A DNA stretch of 16,567 nucleotides from Prevotellaceae bacterium (lineage in GTDB: Bacteria > Bacteroidota > Bacteroidia > Bacteroidales > Bacteroidaceae): positions 1 to 16,567 of the forward strand of contig JAJPYW010000119.1 of assembly GCA_021204715.1 (NCBI GenBank), read 5' to 3'. Under the pieces are notes generated by a model. It made no database searches. It had not been told where the DNA came from and worked only from the letters and a program-made list of their open reading frames with translations. The position numbers were made by a program, and so were the translations under genes. The stretch's first letter is position 1; every line of letters starts with the position of its first letter. Below are positions 8,356 through 15,716 of the stretch, in pieces.

Positions 8356-8414
8356 CCGGCAGGTGCCGGAGTAACTTTCTATCCAAGGCCGGATTATCGG
8401 AGCATGCACGCTCC
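8356..8414 (+). other. Two short GC hairpins between the susD terminator and the GH31 operator
   Basis: CCGGCAGGTGCCGG (8356-8369) and GGAGC-ATGCAC-GCTCC (8399-8414) are self-complementary. They lie upstream of the predicted GH31 promoter, so they are not part of its mRNA. A 67-codon frame across 8277-8480 has no protein-like character. Function unknown; nothing else was recognised in 8262-8418. Confidence 0.35.
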
Positions 8415-8418
8415 TTCC

Positions 8419-8432
8419 TTGATTTAAATCAA
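8419..8432. promoter_or_regulatory. FNR/CRP-type palindromic operator upstream of GH31
   Basis: TTGATTTAAATCAA is a perfect palindrome identical over 14 bases to the core of the site upstream of susC (2962-2975). Its centre (8425.5) is 44.5 bases before the predicted -33 element and about 81 bases before the predicted start, against 45.5 and about 83 at susC. That matched placement is the main argument that it is a working operator. Confidence 0.62.
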
Positions 8433-8469
8433 AAAATGGGTGTGCTTGGTAAGTTCTTTGCTGAAAGGT

Positions 8470-8500
8470 TTTGGATGTGAGATAAATCTCTGTAGATTTG
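8470..8500 (+). promoter_or_regulatory. Bacteroides-type promoter of the GH31 gene
   Basis: TTTG (8470-8473), a 19-base spacer and TAGATTTG (8493-8500) fit the TTTG-N19-TAnnTTTG consensus exactly. Transcription would start near 8507, about 75 nt before the ATG at 8582. The TTTTGGA context of its -33 box also appears at the susC promoter. Confidence 0.7.
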
Positions 8501-8581
8501 TTTATTAAATCATGCGAAAAGGGCTTGTCGGCTTGCCCTGCGGCATGATGGCAAGGTGCGTATATTTAAAAACATTATATT

Positions 8582-10288
8582 ATGAGAAAACTTATTTTAT
8601 CCGCTTTTTTTGTTATTTTGGGTGCAGGCAGCGTGCAACTGCGGGCACAGAATCAGAATCAGCCCCTTACGCCGCCACCTTTCCGTGACTTCGTCAGGGA
8701 GGACAGTATGGTAACAGCTAAAGCGGCCCTGAACCCGCCCGTTACGCCGGCGTGGGCTTTCGGGCACATCGCTTGGGAGGACAGCATCAACACGTCGGGC
8801 GCGGCCATTGCCTTGGTGGACGGTTATCTGCAACGAAACATCCCGGTGGGGGCGGTGATTATCGACAGCCCGTGGTCTACGGGGTATAATGACTTCAATT
8901 GGGACACGCGGCGGTATCCTGACCCGGTGGGGATGATTAATCATTTCAAGGATGAAAACGTGAAGGTGCTGCTGTGGCTGACGGGGGCTGTGAACATCGA
9001 GGGAAAGGACACGCCGCTGCAGAAATGCGAGGTCTATGACGAGGTGGTGGCCAAGGGCTATGCCGTGAACAACGGCGAGCCGCACAACTGGTGGAAGGGC
9101 AAGGGCGTGCACATAGACTTTACCAACAAGGAGGCTACCGAGTGGTGGTATAAACAGCTTGACAAGGTGTTCATAGACGGCGTGTATGGCTGGAAGGTGG
9201 ACCAAGGGGAATATTTCTTCGGCGATTTCATCGACACGTCGATAGGCAAGTTGAGCAACGAGCAGTTCCGCCCCTATTACTACAAGGCGATGTTTGACTA
9301 CACAGTAGGGAGGAATCCCGCCGGAATTATCATCGCCCGGCCCTACTCGCACCAAGGGGGTTATTATGCCGGCTTGGACAAGGTGCCGTTGGGCTGGTGC
9401 GGCGACTTCATGGGCGACTGGCATGGCTTGAAACTACAGATACAGAATATATATATTTCGGCCAAACGGGGCTACGGGGCGCCGGGCTGCGAGGTGGGCG
9501 GCTTTTATGTAAGCCGCGCCTCGAAAGAGCAGTTTGTGCGCTACGCCCAGTTTGGCGCGATGACGGCTTGCATGATTAACGGCGGCGAGAACGGCGCTTT
9601 TACCAACCACTTGCCATGGTGGCACGGCGAGGACGTGGCCGACATTTACCGCTATTGCGTGAAGCTGCACTACGAGTTGGTTCCTTATCTGTTCTCGACG
9701 GTGGTCGACGCGCACTTGCGGGGCGGCTCTTTGATAAAGAACGCTTCGTTTGAAGAGGAGAGCCACCAGTTGGGCGACTGCTTGTTTACCAAGGCGATAA
9801 CTTCGGAGAACAACAGCGTGGCGTTCCACCTGCCTGCCGACGGGGAGTGGTTTGATTTCTTCAGCGGAAGGCGGTATGCGGCCGGCTCGCTCGTGGAGGA
9901 GACGTATCCGTTGGAACGCTTCCCGCTCTTTGTGAAGGCGGGGGCGATTCTGCCTCTTTGCATTACGGACGATGTGACGGGCCTTGGCGACGCTTCGATG
10001 AGCGGCCGGCAGGTGGTGGTGGTTTATCCCAACGGGAACACGAGCCGGTTGTTGCACTTGCCCACGGGCGAGGGCGTGGAATACGAGGATTGCCTTGTGG
10101 GTTACGACGAGAACATAGGCGAGTTGCGCGTGGACGCCGCGGCTGCCCGCCCGTTCACGTTTATCTTGAAGGATATGCCCGAGGTGACGGACGTGAGGAA
10201 CGCCGCCGCTTGGAACTATGATGCCGGCAAACACGAACTTCGCATCGATGCCGAAGGCGACCGGTTTGATATCTGTATCAAGGAGTAG
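8582..10288 (+). CDS. Secreted GH31-family glycoside hydrolase, compact form
   Basis: This 568-residue enzyme begins with a signal peptide (MRKLILSAFFVILGAGSVQLRAQ, likely cut near residue 22) and should act in the periplasm or at the surface. The catalytic TIM barrel starts around residue 55. AVIIDSPWSTGYNDFNWD (91-108) is the typical GH31 beta-strand with the substrate-binding Asp95. KVDQGEYF holds the likely nucleophile Asp207, WCGDFMGDW the likely acid/base Asp275, and EVGGF (304-308) the conserved late-barrel loop. A beta-sandwich C-terminal domain follows (about 390-568). The N-terminal mutarotase-like domain that usually precedes the barrel appears to be missing, since only about 30 residues separate the signal from the barrel. 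GH31 members cleave alpha-glucosides, alpha-xylosides, alpha-galactosides or sulfoquinovosides; I cannot choose among these. It has its own promoter, sharing an operator with susC, and a terminator on each side. Confidence 0.9.
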   Translation: MRKLILSAFFVILGAGSVQLRAQNQNQPLTPPPFRDFVREDSMVTAKAALNPPVTPAWAFGHIAWEDSINTSGAAIALVDGYLQRNIPVGAVIIDSPWSTGYNDFNWDTRRYPDPVGMINHFKDENVKVLLWLTGAVNIEGKDTPLQKCEVYDEVVAKGYAVNNGEPHNWWKGKGVHIDFTNKEATEWWYKQLDKVFIDGVYGWKVDQGEYFFGDFIDTSIGKLSNEQFRPYYYKAMFDYTVGRNPAGIIIARPYSHQGGYYAGLDKVPLGWCGDFMGDWHGLKLQIQNIYISAKRGYGAPGCEVGGFYVSRASKEQFVRYAQFGAMTACMINGGENGAFTNHLPWWHGEDVADIYRYCVKLHYELVPYLFSTVVDAHLRGGSLIKNASFEEESHQLGDCLFTKAITSENNSVAFHLPADGEWFDFFSGRRYAAGSLVEETYPLERFPLFVKAGAILPLCITDDVTGLGDASMSGRQVVVVYPNGNTSRLLHLPTGEGVEYEDCLVGYDENIGELRVDAAAARPFTFILKDMPEVTDVRNAAAWNYDAGKHELRIDAEGDRFDICIKE

Positions 10289-10362
10289 CTGTTCTTGGTG
10301 CTTGAACCCCGGGCTTGACGTTGGGGTAAAGGCTTTATGATAGAACAAGCATCGGGATTTTT

Positions 10363-10408
10363 AAACCGTTTAAGCCACGTTGCACCGTGTGCTTAAACGG
10401 TTTTATCT
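10363..10408 (+). terminator. Strong terminator after GH31
   Basis: AAACCGTTTAAGC (10363-10375) pairs perfectly over 13 bp with GCTTAAACGGTTT (10391-10403). CACG and CGTG in the loop extend the stem to about 17 bp with a single bulged T. TATCTT follows. It lies 75 bases after the GH31 stop. Confidence 0.8.
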
Positions 10409-10422
10409 TAAAACAGTTTTAT

Positions 10423-10487
10423 GTATTCGACCGGGAACCATGAATACATTCGACTCATCTTGTCGAATACATTGAACTCTCCTTGTC
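10423..10487. repeat. Two 23-bp direct repeats with TCGA-rich motifs
   Basis: GAATACATTCGACTCATCTTGTC (shown in part: GAATACATT...CTTGTC) at 10442-10464 is repeated with four changes at 10465-10487. GTATTCGAC (10423-10431) is the inverse of GTCGAATAC (10462-10470). TGTCGA or TTCGAC motifs continue through 10440-10640, at least seven in all. No gene is present; a protein-binding array is one possible reading. Confidence 0.55.
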
Positions 10488-10522
10488 GAAAACTATCCTC
10501 CTATTTTAGTAAAACAAGTTGA

Positions 10523-10704
10523 CGGTTTGAAAATGTCGACAAGTGATGTGACAGCGGTGACACCTGTTTTGTACCTTTATATATAGGTTGTCGTATTAAT
10601 TATATACCCCTTATAAGGGTACCTATATTAATTCGACATATATAGTAAAATAATACAGGACCGGTGTCACAGGTGTCACAAGTTTAAGAGTTATTTTACA
10701 ACCG
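10523..10704. repeat. 182-bp imperfect palindrome
   Basis: The two halves are mirror-complementary about the point between 10613 and 10614, with no gaps. The centre is CCCTTATAAGGG (10608-10619). Well-paired blocks are 10589-10600 with 10627-10638 (11 of 12), 10547-10573 with 10654-10680 (22 of 27, seven-base end TGTGACA), and 10523-10534 with 10693-10704 (10 of 12). The right arm also carries GGTGTCACA twice in tandem (10663-10681 region). It codes for nothing and is AT-rich between the GC-rich blocks. It resembles in size and plan the palindrome at 1402-1538. Confidence 0.7.
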
Positions 10705-10731
10705 AATGATTATTAACGATTTCGTTAAGCC

Positions 10732-10781
10732 AAATGAGCAGTGCAAGCTTGCTTGAACACTGTCATGGCGAAAAATTGCCG
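10732..10781 (+). repeat. 50-bp dispersed repeat, copy 2
   Basis: Matches the reverse complement of 3196-3245 at 45 of 50 positions. It ends seven bases before the predicted -33 element of the toxin-antitoxin promoter, while copy 1 lies in the susC leader on the other strand. The internal GCAGTG/CACTG(T) pairing is kept with one G-T wobble, which suggests that the fold is under some constraint. Confidence 0.8.
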
Positions 10782-10787
10782 CTTAAC

Positions 10788-10819
10788 CTTGTTTTATAAA
10801 GTTTAATTTCGTACTTTTG
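10788..10819 (+). promoter_or_regulatory. Promoter of the toxin-antitoxin operon
   Basis: CTTG (10788-10791), a 20-base spacer and TACTTTTG (10812-10819), an exact TAnnTTTG box. Transcription would start near 10826, about 90 nt before the antitoxin ATG. Confidence 0.6.
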
Positions 10820-10916
10820 TATTGTGTGTGGCACGGAGTGTATTGCACGTATAATAGTTGCGGAATGATTTACTTTCATATAAACGTAACGATATTGTTG
10901 AATTGAGTATAATTTG

Positions 10917-11129
10917 ATGACTATGGATGCTAAAGATGAAAACAAAAGGGTGTTTACGCCCGAGGAGATTGCCGAACTGAAAAAGAAGAAGTGGAGCGAG
11001 CTTACGTATGAGGAGAAAAGAGCGTTGCTGCCCAAGAAGCTGAACAAAATCGGCGAATGGCTATTAGCGGATGATAAAGAAGATGATGATTATTATGTGG
11101 TAGCCGATTGGGATGCCGTGATGCAATGA
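10917..11129 (+). CDS. Putative antitoxin of a PIN-domain toxin-antitoxin pair
   Basis: A 70-residue protein if it starts at ATG 10917, or 68 if at ATG 10923; both are in frame and neither has a clear ribosome-binding site, as is usual in Bacteroidetes. It is highly charged: FTPEEIAELKKKKWSELTYE, then a basic segment LLPKKLNK, an acidic DDKEDDDYY, and a C-terminus VVADWDAVMQ. I do not recognise a named DNA-binding fold. The assignment rests on context: its stop codon overlaps the toxin start as ATGA, a classic arrangement that couples translation of antitoxin and toxin, and size and charge fit. It would bind and neutralise the neighbouring PIN nuclease and probably repress the shared promoter at 10788-10819. 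Confidence 0.75.
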   Translation: MTMDAKDENKRVFTPEEIAELKKKKWSELTYEEKRALLPKKLNKIGEWLLADDKEDDDYYVVADWDAVMQ

Positions 11130-11548
11130 GAATATATCTTGATACCAATATCGTCATATTTTTACTGACCAACGACAGGGACAGTATAAATAGAGACACA
11201 GATGAGTTGATTGCCGACCCGGGGAATGTTCTTTTTACAAGTACAGAATGTGTAAAAGAAGTGATTCATTTGAGGCATATAGGTAAGATTTTCAAACGTA
11301 ATAAGATTAATGGCAAGAGAAGGGCCATTGTGGACATGATTCGTGATTTCGGTATCGAGATTGTCCCCATTACGGAGAAGCATCTCAATGCAATGGATGA
11401 ATTGCCGCTTGTCAAAGAACACAGGGACCCGGCGGACAGGCTTATCATTGCGCAAGCCATTACCGACCGGGCCCTTCTTGTAAGTTGTGATACGGCGTTC
11501 CCCGATTATATGGGGTACGGTTTATTTTTTCACCAAAACGAGCGGTAA
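11126..11548 (+). CDS. PIN-domain (VapC-like) ribonuclease toxin
   Basis: With the ATG at 11126 (overlapping the antitoxin stop) the protein is 140 residues and begins MRIYLDTNIVIFLL, the standard PIN start with Asp6. An ATG 18 bases upstream would add MGCRDA and is less likely, because nearly all PIN proteins start just before the first strand. Other expected acidic residues are Glu41 or Glu45 (ECVKE), Asp101 and Asp104 in HRDPADRLIIAQA, and Asp122 in SCDTAF. Together they form the Mg-dependent nuclease site. VapC-type toxins cleave RNA such as tRNA when the antitoxin is lost. All catalytic positions are present, so it appears active. It is convergent with the esterase gene, 15 bases away. 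Confidence 0.9.
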   Translation: MRIYLDTNIVIFLLTNDRDSINRDTDELIADPGNVLFTSTECVKEVIHLRHIGKIFKRNKINGKRRAIVDMIRDFGIEIVPITEKHLNAMDELPLVKEHRDPADRLIIAQAITDRALLVSCDTAFPDYMGYGLFFHQNER

Positions 11549-11563
11549 ATAATAGGGCTGCCT

Positions 11564-12556
11564 TTATTCTAACCGCTGCCGGAATATCCAGTCTCTGGCG
11601 GCTTCGAGGCGGTAGATGTAGTCGAAGGAGTGCATGTGCTCGCCACCGGGATGGCCCGTGTAGCCTTCGGGCAGGACGCTGCCTTTGGTAAGGACAATGA
11701 AGTTGACGTTGTTTCCTTCGGAGAGGAGCTTCAGGGTGTTGGCTTTCTGTTCTTCTTCGGGCAACTTGGCGCTCCACTCGGCCGAGCTTATCTGCTTGCC
11801 TTCGGCTTCGAGTACTTTCCTTAAAGCGGCCATGCCGCCGCTGGCTCTCTCGTCGCCGCCGGCTACGGCGTAGATGAAGGAATCGGTGGCGAAGGAGGCC
11901 ATCTTGGTGGTGTCCCACTGGCAGCCGGCATAGAGCGAGGCGGCGAAGAACTTGGGATGGGCCACGTTGAAGTACATGGACATCATGCCGCCCATGGACT
12001 GGCCGGTGGTGTAGAGGCGTTTCGTGTCGATGGTGTACTGGGAACAGATGTATTCAACAAGGCGGATGGTCATCTCTACTTCATAGCTTGTATTGAAGTT
12101 GTCGTTCACCGTGACGGTGGTGTACTGGGGCACGACGATGAAGCAGGGGTGCTTGGCTTGTTCGGCAGCCGTGGCCCATATCACGCCGCCATAGCCTTGC
12201 GTGAGGGGAACGGTGACTTCGCGGCGGGCGGTGCTGGCGTCGCCCATGAAGAGGATGAGCGGGAACGCTGTCTTGTCGTCGTAGCTTTCGGGGATGAACA
12301 AGTTGTACTCCATGGTTTTCCCTGTTTCGGCGTCGGTGTAGGTGCACTGGATGAACTTGTTCAGGGTTTCGTCCAAGACGGCTTGCAGCGCGGCATCGGG
12401 TTGCTTGCCGGGGTTGTCGGGCATGGGACGGCCTACGCCGGGTATGGGGCCGGCGGGAACACCGGCTTCGTCAGTAGGGTTCTGGCAAATACCGTAGGAA
12501 CTTGTCAGCAGGGCGGCCAATGCCAGCCCGATGAGTTTTTGATGCTTGTTGTTCAT
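11564..12556 (-). CDS. Secreted alpha/beta-hydrolase, carboxylesterase-like
   Basis: Starting at ATG 12556 gives 330 residues beginning MNNKHQKLIGLALAALLTSS, an evident signal peptide; an in-frame ATG 72 bases upstream would bury the signal behind a basic extension and is rejected. A Pro/Gly-rich linker (residues 31-53) precedes the hydrolase core. TYTDAETGKTMEYNLFIPES and FPLILFMGDAS are typical of the PHB-depolymerase/feruloyl-esterase-like branch. The nucleophile is Ser187 in GQSMGG, Asp235 (AGGDE) is a candidate acid, and His307 or His309 (GGEHMHSF) is the base. It may remove acyl groups from plant glycans, which would suit a neighbourhood with GH31 and PL11, but the substrate is unknown. 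It is divergent from the MATE gene. Confidence 0.85.
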   Translation of the reverse strand: MNNKHQKLIGLALAALLTSSYGICQNPTDEAGVPAGPIPGVGRPMPDNPGKQPDAALQAVLDETLNKFIQCTYTDAETGKTMEYNLFIPESYDDKTAFPLILFMGDASTARREVTVPLTQGYGGVIWATAAEQAKHPCFIVVPQYTTVTVNDNFNTSYEVEMTIRLVEYICSQYTIDTKRLYTTGQSMGGMMSMYFNVAHPKFFAASLYAGCQWDTTKMASFATDSFIYAVAGGDERASGGMAALRKVLEAEGKQISSAEWSAKLPEEEQKANTLKLLSEGNNVNFIVLTKGSVLPEGYTGHPGGEHMHSFDYIYRLEAARDWIFRQRLE

Positions 12557-12597
12557 ATTATATAAATAAATTGGTTGTTTGCAGCACTTACTGTGTG

Positions 12598-12629
12598 CAA
12601 AGTACCTGAATCTCTTTTTGATTGGCAAG
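12598..12629 (-). promoter_or_regulatory. Probable promoter of the esterase gene
   Basis: On the minus strand CTTG (12629-12626), a 21-base spacer, then TACTTTG (12604-12598), one base shorter than TAnnTTTG. The start would fall near 12591, about 35 nt before the ATG. Confidence 0.45.
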
Positions 12630-12702
12630 TTTTCGGGGCGGGAAGTTTGGGATAATTAAGTATTTTAAAGAGAGCAGTCTCCTTTTTTAGTGCCTTTGTT
12701 CG

Positions 12703-12710
12703 TACCTTTG
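12703..12710 (+). promoter_or_regulatory. -7 box of the MATE gene promoter
   Basis: TACCTTTG is an exact TAnnTTTG box, 30 bases before the ATG at 12741. The -33 position holds no good TTTG. It is divergent from the esterase promoter about 75 bases away. Confidence 0.5.
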
Positions 12711-12740
12711 CACGCGTTTTGAAAATGAAACCGCTGGTGT

Positions 12741-14111
12741 ATGGCAAGTTCTAAAGAGATGACAAGTGGTGCCGCGCTGCCGCTGATTGTAAAGTTCACC
12801 CTGCCGCTCTTATTGGGCAATATATTGCAGCAGACTTATTCATTGGTGGACGCGGCGATCGTGGGAAAGTTCTTGGGGATAAACTCGCTGGCTTCGGTGG
12901 GTGCCAGCTCGTCGGTGATTTTCCTTATATTGGGTTTTTGCAACGGCTGTTGCGGCGGCTTCGCCATTCCGGTGGCGCAGAAGTTCGGGGCGAGGGACTA
13001 CAGCACCATGCGCAGCTACGTGGCGGTGGCCTTGAAGCTGACGGTGGTGATGTCGGTGGTGATTGCCTTGGTGACGGGGTTGCTTTGCATGGACATTTTG
13101 CGGCTGATGCGCACCCCGGAGAGTATATTGCAGGGGGCTTACCGGTACCTGCTTGTTATCTTCATAGGTATTCCTTGTACTTTTTTCTATAACTTGCTTT
13201 CGAGCGTTATACGCGCTTTGGGCGACAGCAAAACGCCCTTCTGGTTCCTTCTCTTCTCGACGGTGCTGAACATCTTGCTCGACTTGTTCTGCATCTTGAC
13301 GTTGGGTTGGGGCGTGGTGGGGGCGGCCGTGGCCACGGTGTTCTCGCAGGGCTTGTCGGCGGCGCTGTGTTACATTTATATGCACCGCTCGTTTGACATC
13401 TTGCGGAGCACGCCCAAGGAACGGCGGTACCGGCCGAAGCTGGCGCGGACGTTGCTTTATATCGGTGTGCCCATGGGGTTGCAGTTTTCCATCACGGCCA
13501 TAGGCAGCATCATGTTGCAGAGTGCCAACAACGCCTTGGGCACGGCGTGTGTGGCGGCTTTTACATCGGCGGTGCGCATCAAGATGTTCTTTATTTGTGT
13601 GCTCGACAGCTTGGGCATGGCCATGGCGACTTATTGCGGGCAGAACTACGGGGCGGGCAAGGTGGACCGTATATGGACGGGCGTGAAAGCGAGCGTGCTG
13701 TTGTTTATGTGTTATTCGGTTTTCTCTTTCGTGGTGCTGATGCCGGGTGCCAAGTTCTTGGCGCTGTTGTTCGTGGACAAGGGGGAGACGGAGATATTGC
13801 GCGACACGGTGCAGTTCATACACGTGGCTTGCTATTTCTTCCCGGCATTGGGGTTGTTGTCGGTGTTGCGCTACGCCATACAGGGTGTGGGGTACACGAA
13901 CTTGGCTATTTTCTCGGGGGTGTCGGAGATGATAGCGCGTATCTTGGTGAGTGTTCTTGCCGTTCCCGCCTTTGGCTTCGTCGCCGTGTGCTTCGGCGAC
14001 CCGTTGGCTTGGATAGCTGCCGACCTGTATTTGATTCCGGCGTTCTTTTTCCTTTACCGCAGGCTCAAGAGACGTATGGTGGAAAGCCGCGTGCCTGCTG
14101 TTGCCGGCTGA
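12741..14111 (+). CDS. MATE-family multidrug/cation efflux transporter
   Basis: A 456-residue, very hydrophobic inner-membrane protein with about 12 membrane helices in two similar halves, the normal size for MATE pumps. The first half has the family hallmark LPLLLGNILQQTYSLVDAAI near residues 22-41, then VGKFLGINSLASVGASSS, and NLLSSVIRALGDSKTP in the loop after helix 4. The second half repeats the pattern with GVPMGLQFSITAIGSIMLQ and NYGAGKVDRIW. It ends with a basic tail (RRLKRRM). Such pumps export cationic drugs or other small molecules in exchange for Na+ or H+. Substrate not predictable. The frame is intact and codon use is strongly G/T-rich. A long antisense frame covering it is an artefact of this composition. 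The next gene starts 118 bases downstream with its own -7 box. Confidence 0.95.
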   Translation: MASSKEMTSGAALPLIVKFTLPLLLGNILQQTYSLVDAAIVGKFLGINSLASVGASSSVIFLILGFCNGCCGGFAIPVAQKFGARDYSTMRSYVAVALKLTVVMSVVIALVTGLLCMDILRLMRTPESILQGAYRYLLVIFIGIPCTFFYNLLSSVIRALGDSKTPFWFLLFSTVLNILLDLFCILTLGWGVVGAAVATVFSQGLSAALCYIYMHRSFDILRSTPKERRYRPKLARTLLYIGVPMGLQFSITAIGSIMLQSANNALGTACVAAFTSAVRIKMFFICVLDSLGMAMATYCGQNYGAGKVDRIWTGVKASVLLFMCYSVFSFVVLMPGAKFLALLFVDKGETEILRDTVQFIHVACYFFPALGLLSVLRYAIQGVGYTNLAIFSGVSEMIARILVSVLAVPAFGFVAVCFGDPLAWIAADLYLIPAFFFLYRRLKRRMVESRVPAVAG

Positions 14112-14191
14112 TGTAAAGGTTTCAGGGATAACTTTTTTGCCGTCGCACTTCACTTTTTGGGTGTAAGTGTAGTTAGATTCGTATTTTTATG

Positions 14192-14199
14192 TATCTTTG
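14192..14199 (+). promoter_or_regulatory. -7 box of the aminopeptidase gene promoter
   Basis: TATCTTTG matches TAnnTTTG exactly and lies 30 bases before the ATG at 14230. No convincing -33 element at the expected distance. Confidence 0.5.
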
Positions 14200-14229
14200 C
14201 AAGCATAGAAACCAACAACAAAAAACATC

Positions 14230-15606
14230 ATGTTTGCAAAAGAAACATACGTGCAGCGACGGGCCGTGTTGAAAAAAAAAGTGGGCTCGGGCGTGCTGCT
14301 CTTTTTGGGAAACGACGAGCAGGGATTGAATTATGAGGATAATACGTTCCGCTATCGGCAGGATTCCACTTTCCTATACTATTTCGGCCTTTCGGCAGCC
14401 GGTCTTTCGGCCATTATAGACATTGACAGAGACAAGGAGATTATTTTCGGTGATGAACTGACCATTGACGATGTTGTGTGGATGGGCGTGCAACCTACGC
14501 TGCGCGAGAAGAGCGACGCGGTGGGGGTGCGGGAGACGCGTCCTTCCAACGCGCTGGCCGACTCCCTGCACCGGGCCATCCAGCGGGGGCAGACCATTCA
14601 CTACCTGCCGCCTTACCGCCCCGAGCATAAGTTGAAGCTGATGGATTGGTTGGGTATTCCGCCTTCGCACCAAGAGGGTTCCGTTCCTTTTATCCGCGCG
14701 GTGGTGGCGCAGCGTAATGTGAAGACGGCCGAGGAGATTGCCGAGATTGAGAAGGCGTGCGACGTGACGGCCGACATGCACATCGCGGCCATGAAGATGT
14801 TGCGTCCCGGCATGTATGAGTATGAAGTGGAGGCCGAGTTGAGGCGGGTGGCCGCCATGCAGCATTGCGAATTGGGCTTTGCCAGCATAGCCACCATAGA
14901 CGGCCAGACGCTGCACAACCACGGTTACAACAACCGGGTGAAGGAGGGCGACCTCTTCTTGATAGACGCGGGCGCCGAGCTGCCTTCGGGGTATTGCGGC
15001 GACATGTCGTCGACTTTCCCGGCAAGCAAGCAGTTCACGCCGCGCCAGCGCGCGGTGTACGAGATACAGAACGCCATGCACATCGAGTCGGTGAAGGCGT
15101 TGCGGCCGGGCATCCCTTATATGGATGTGTACGAGCTGTCGGCCCGCGTGATGGTGGAGGGGTTGAAAGACTTGGGCTTGATGAAAGGCGATGCCGGGGA
15201 TGCCGTGCGCGAGGGTGCCCACGCGCTGTTCTATCCGCATGGATTGGGACACATGATGGGATTGGACGTGCACGACATGGAGAGCTTGGGCGAAATCTGG
15301 GTGGGCTACGACGGCGAGCCCAAGAGCACGCAGTTCGGCCGCAAGAGCCAGCGGCTGGCCATCCCGTTGCAGCCGGGCTTTGTGCATACGGTGGAGCCGG
15401 GTATCTACTTCATTCCTGAATTGATTGATTTGTGGCAGGGGAAGAATTTGTTCAAGGACTTCATCAACTACGACAAGGTGGAGGCTTACCGCGACTTCGG
15501 CGGCATACGCAACGAGGAGGATTACTTGATTACGGAGACGGGCGCGCGCCGCTTGGGAAAGAAGATTCCGTTGACGCCCGACGAGGTGGAGGCGTTGAGG
15601 AGTTGA
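14230..15606 (+). CDS. pepP: Xaa-Pro aminopeptidase (aminopeptidase P, M24B)
   Basis: A 458-residue cytoplasmic metallopeptidase that removes the N-terminal residue from peptides with proline at position 2. Residues 1-160 form the aminopeptidase P N-terminal domain (YRQDSTFLYYFGLSAAGLSA). The rest is the pita-bread catalytic domain. The five metal ligands are all present: Asp246 (LIDAGAE), Asp258 (CGDMSST), His341 (GLGHMMG), Glu389 (TVEPGIYF) and Glu429 (GGIRNEED). The substrate-side His348 is in LDVHD. There is no signal peptide. Length and order match the family. Nothing links it to the glycan genes; it looks like a housekeeping gene with its own promoter. Confidence 0.95.
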   Translation: MFAKETYVQRRAVLKKKVGSGVLLFLGNDEQGLNYEDNTFRYRQDSTFLYYFGLSAAGLSAIIDIDRDKEIIFGDELTIDDVVWMGVQPTLREKSDAVGVRETRPSNALADSLHRAIQRGQTIHYLPPYRPEHKLKLMDWLGIPPSHQEGSVPFIRAVVAQRNVKTAEEIAEIEKACDVTADMHIAAMKMLRPGMYEYEVEAELRRVAAMQHCELGFASIATIDGQTLHNHGYNNRVKEGDLFLIDAGAELPSGYCGDMSSTFPASKQFTPRQRAVYEIQNAMHIESVKALRPGIPYMDVYELSARVMVEGLKDLGLMKGDAGDAVREGAHALFYPHGLGHMMGLDVHDMESLGEIWVGYDGEPKSTQFGRKSQRLAIPLQPGFVHTVEPGIYFIPELIDLWQGKNLFKDFINYDKVEAYRDFGGIRNEEDYLITETGARRLGKKIPLTPDEVEALRS

Positions 15607-15716
15607 CGCCGATGGCCGTTCTTGTCTGATGGACGGCGGTGTCTTTGACAGGGACACGTGTATGGTGTGCATATATTAATAAGGTATATAGGACATCTTT
15701 TATATATATAGAAGTT

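Noticed and set aside
8277..8480. 67-codon plus-strand frame before GH31
   Set aside because: It runs through two hairpins, the palindromic operator and the -33 element; more likely non-coding.
11564..12628. Longer esterase start at 12628
   Set aside because: It would place 24 mostly basic residues before the signal peptide and start upstream of the predicted transcription start near 12591.
12840..14153. 437-codon antisense frame over the MATE gene
   Set aside because: The sense strand encodes a clear MATE protein; the antisense product is a His/Arg/Gln-rich low-complexity sequence caused by codon bias.
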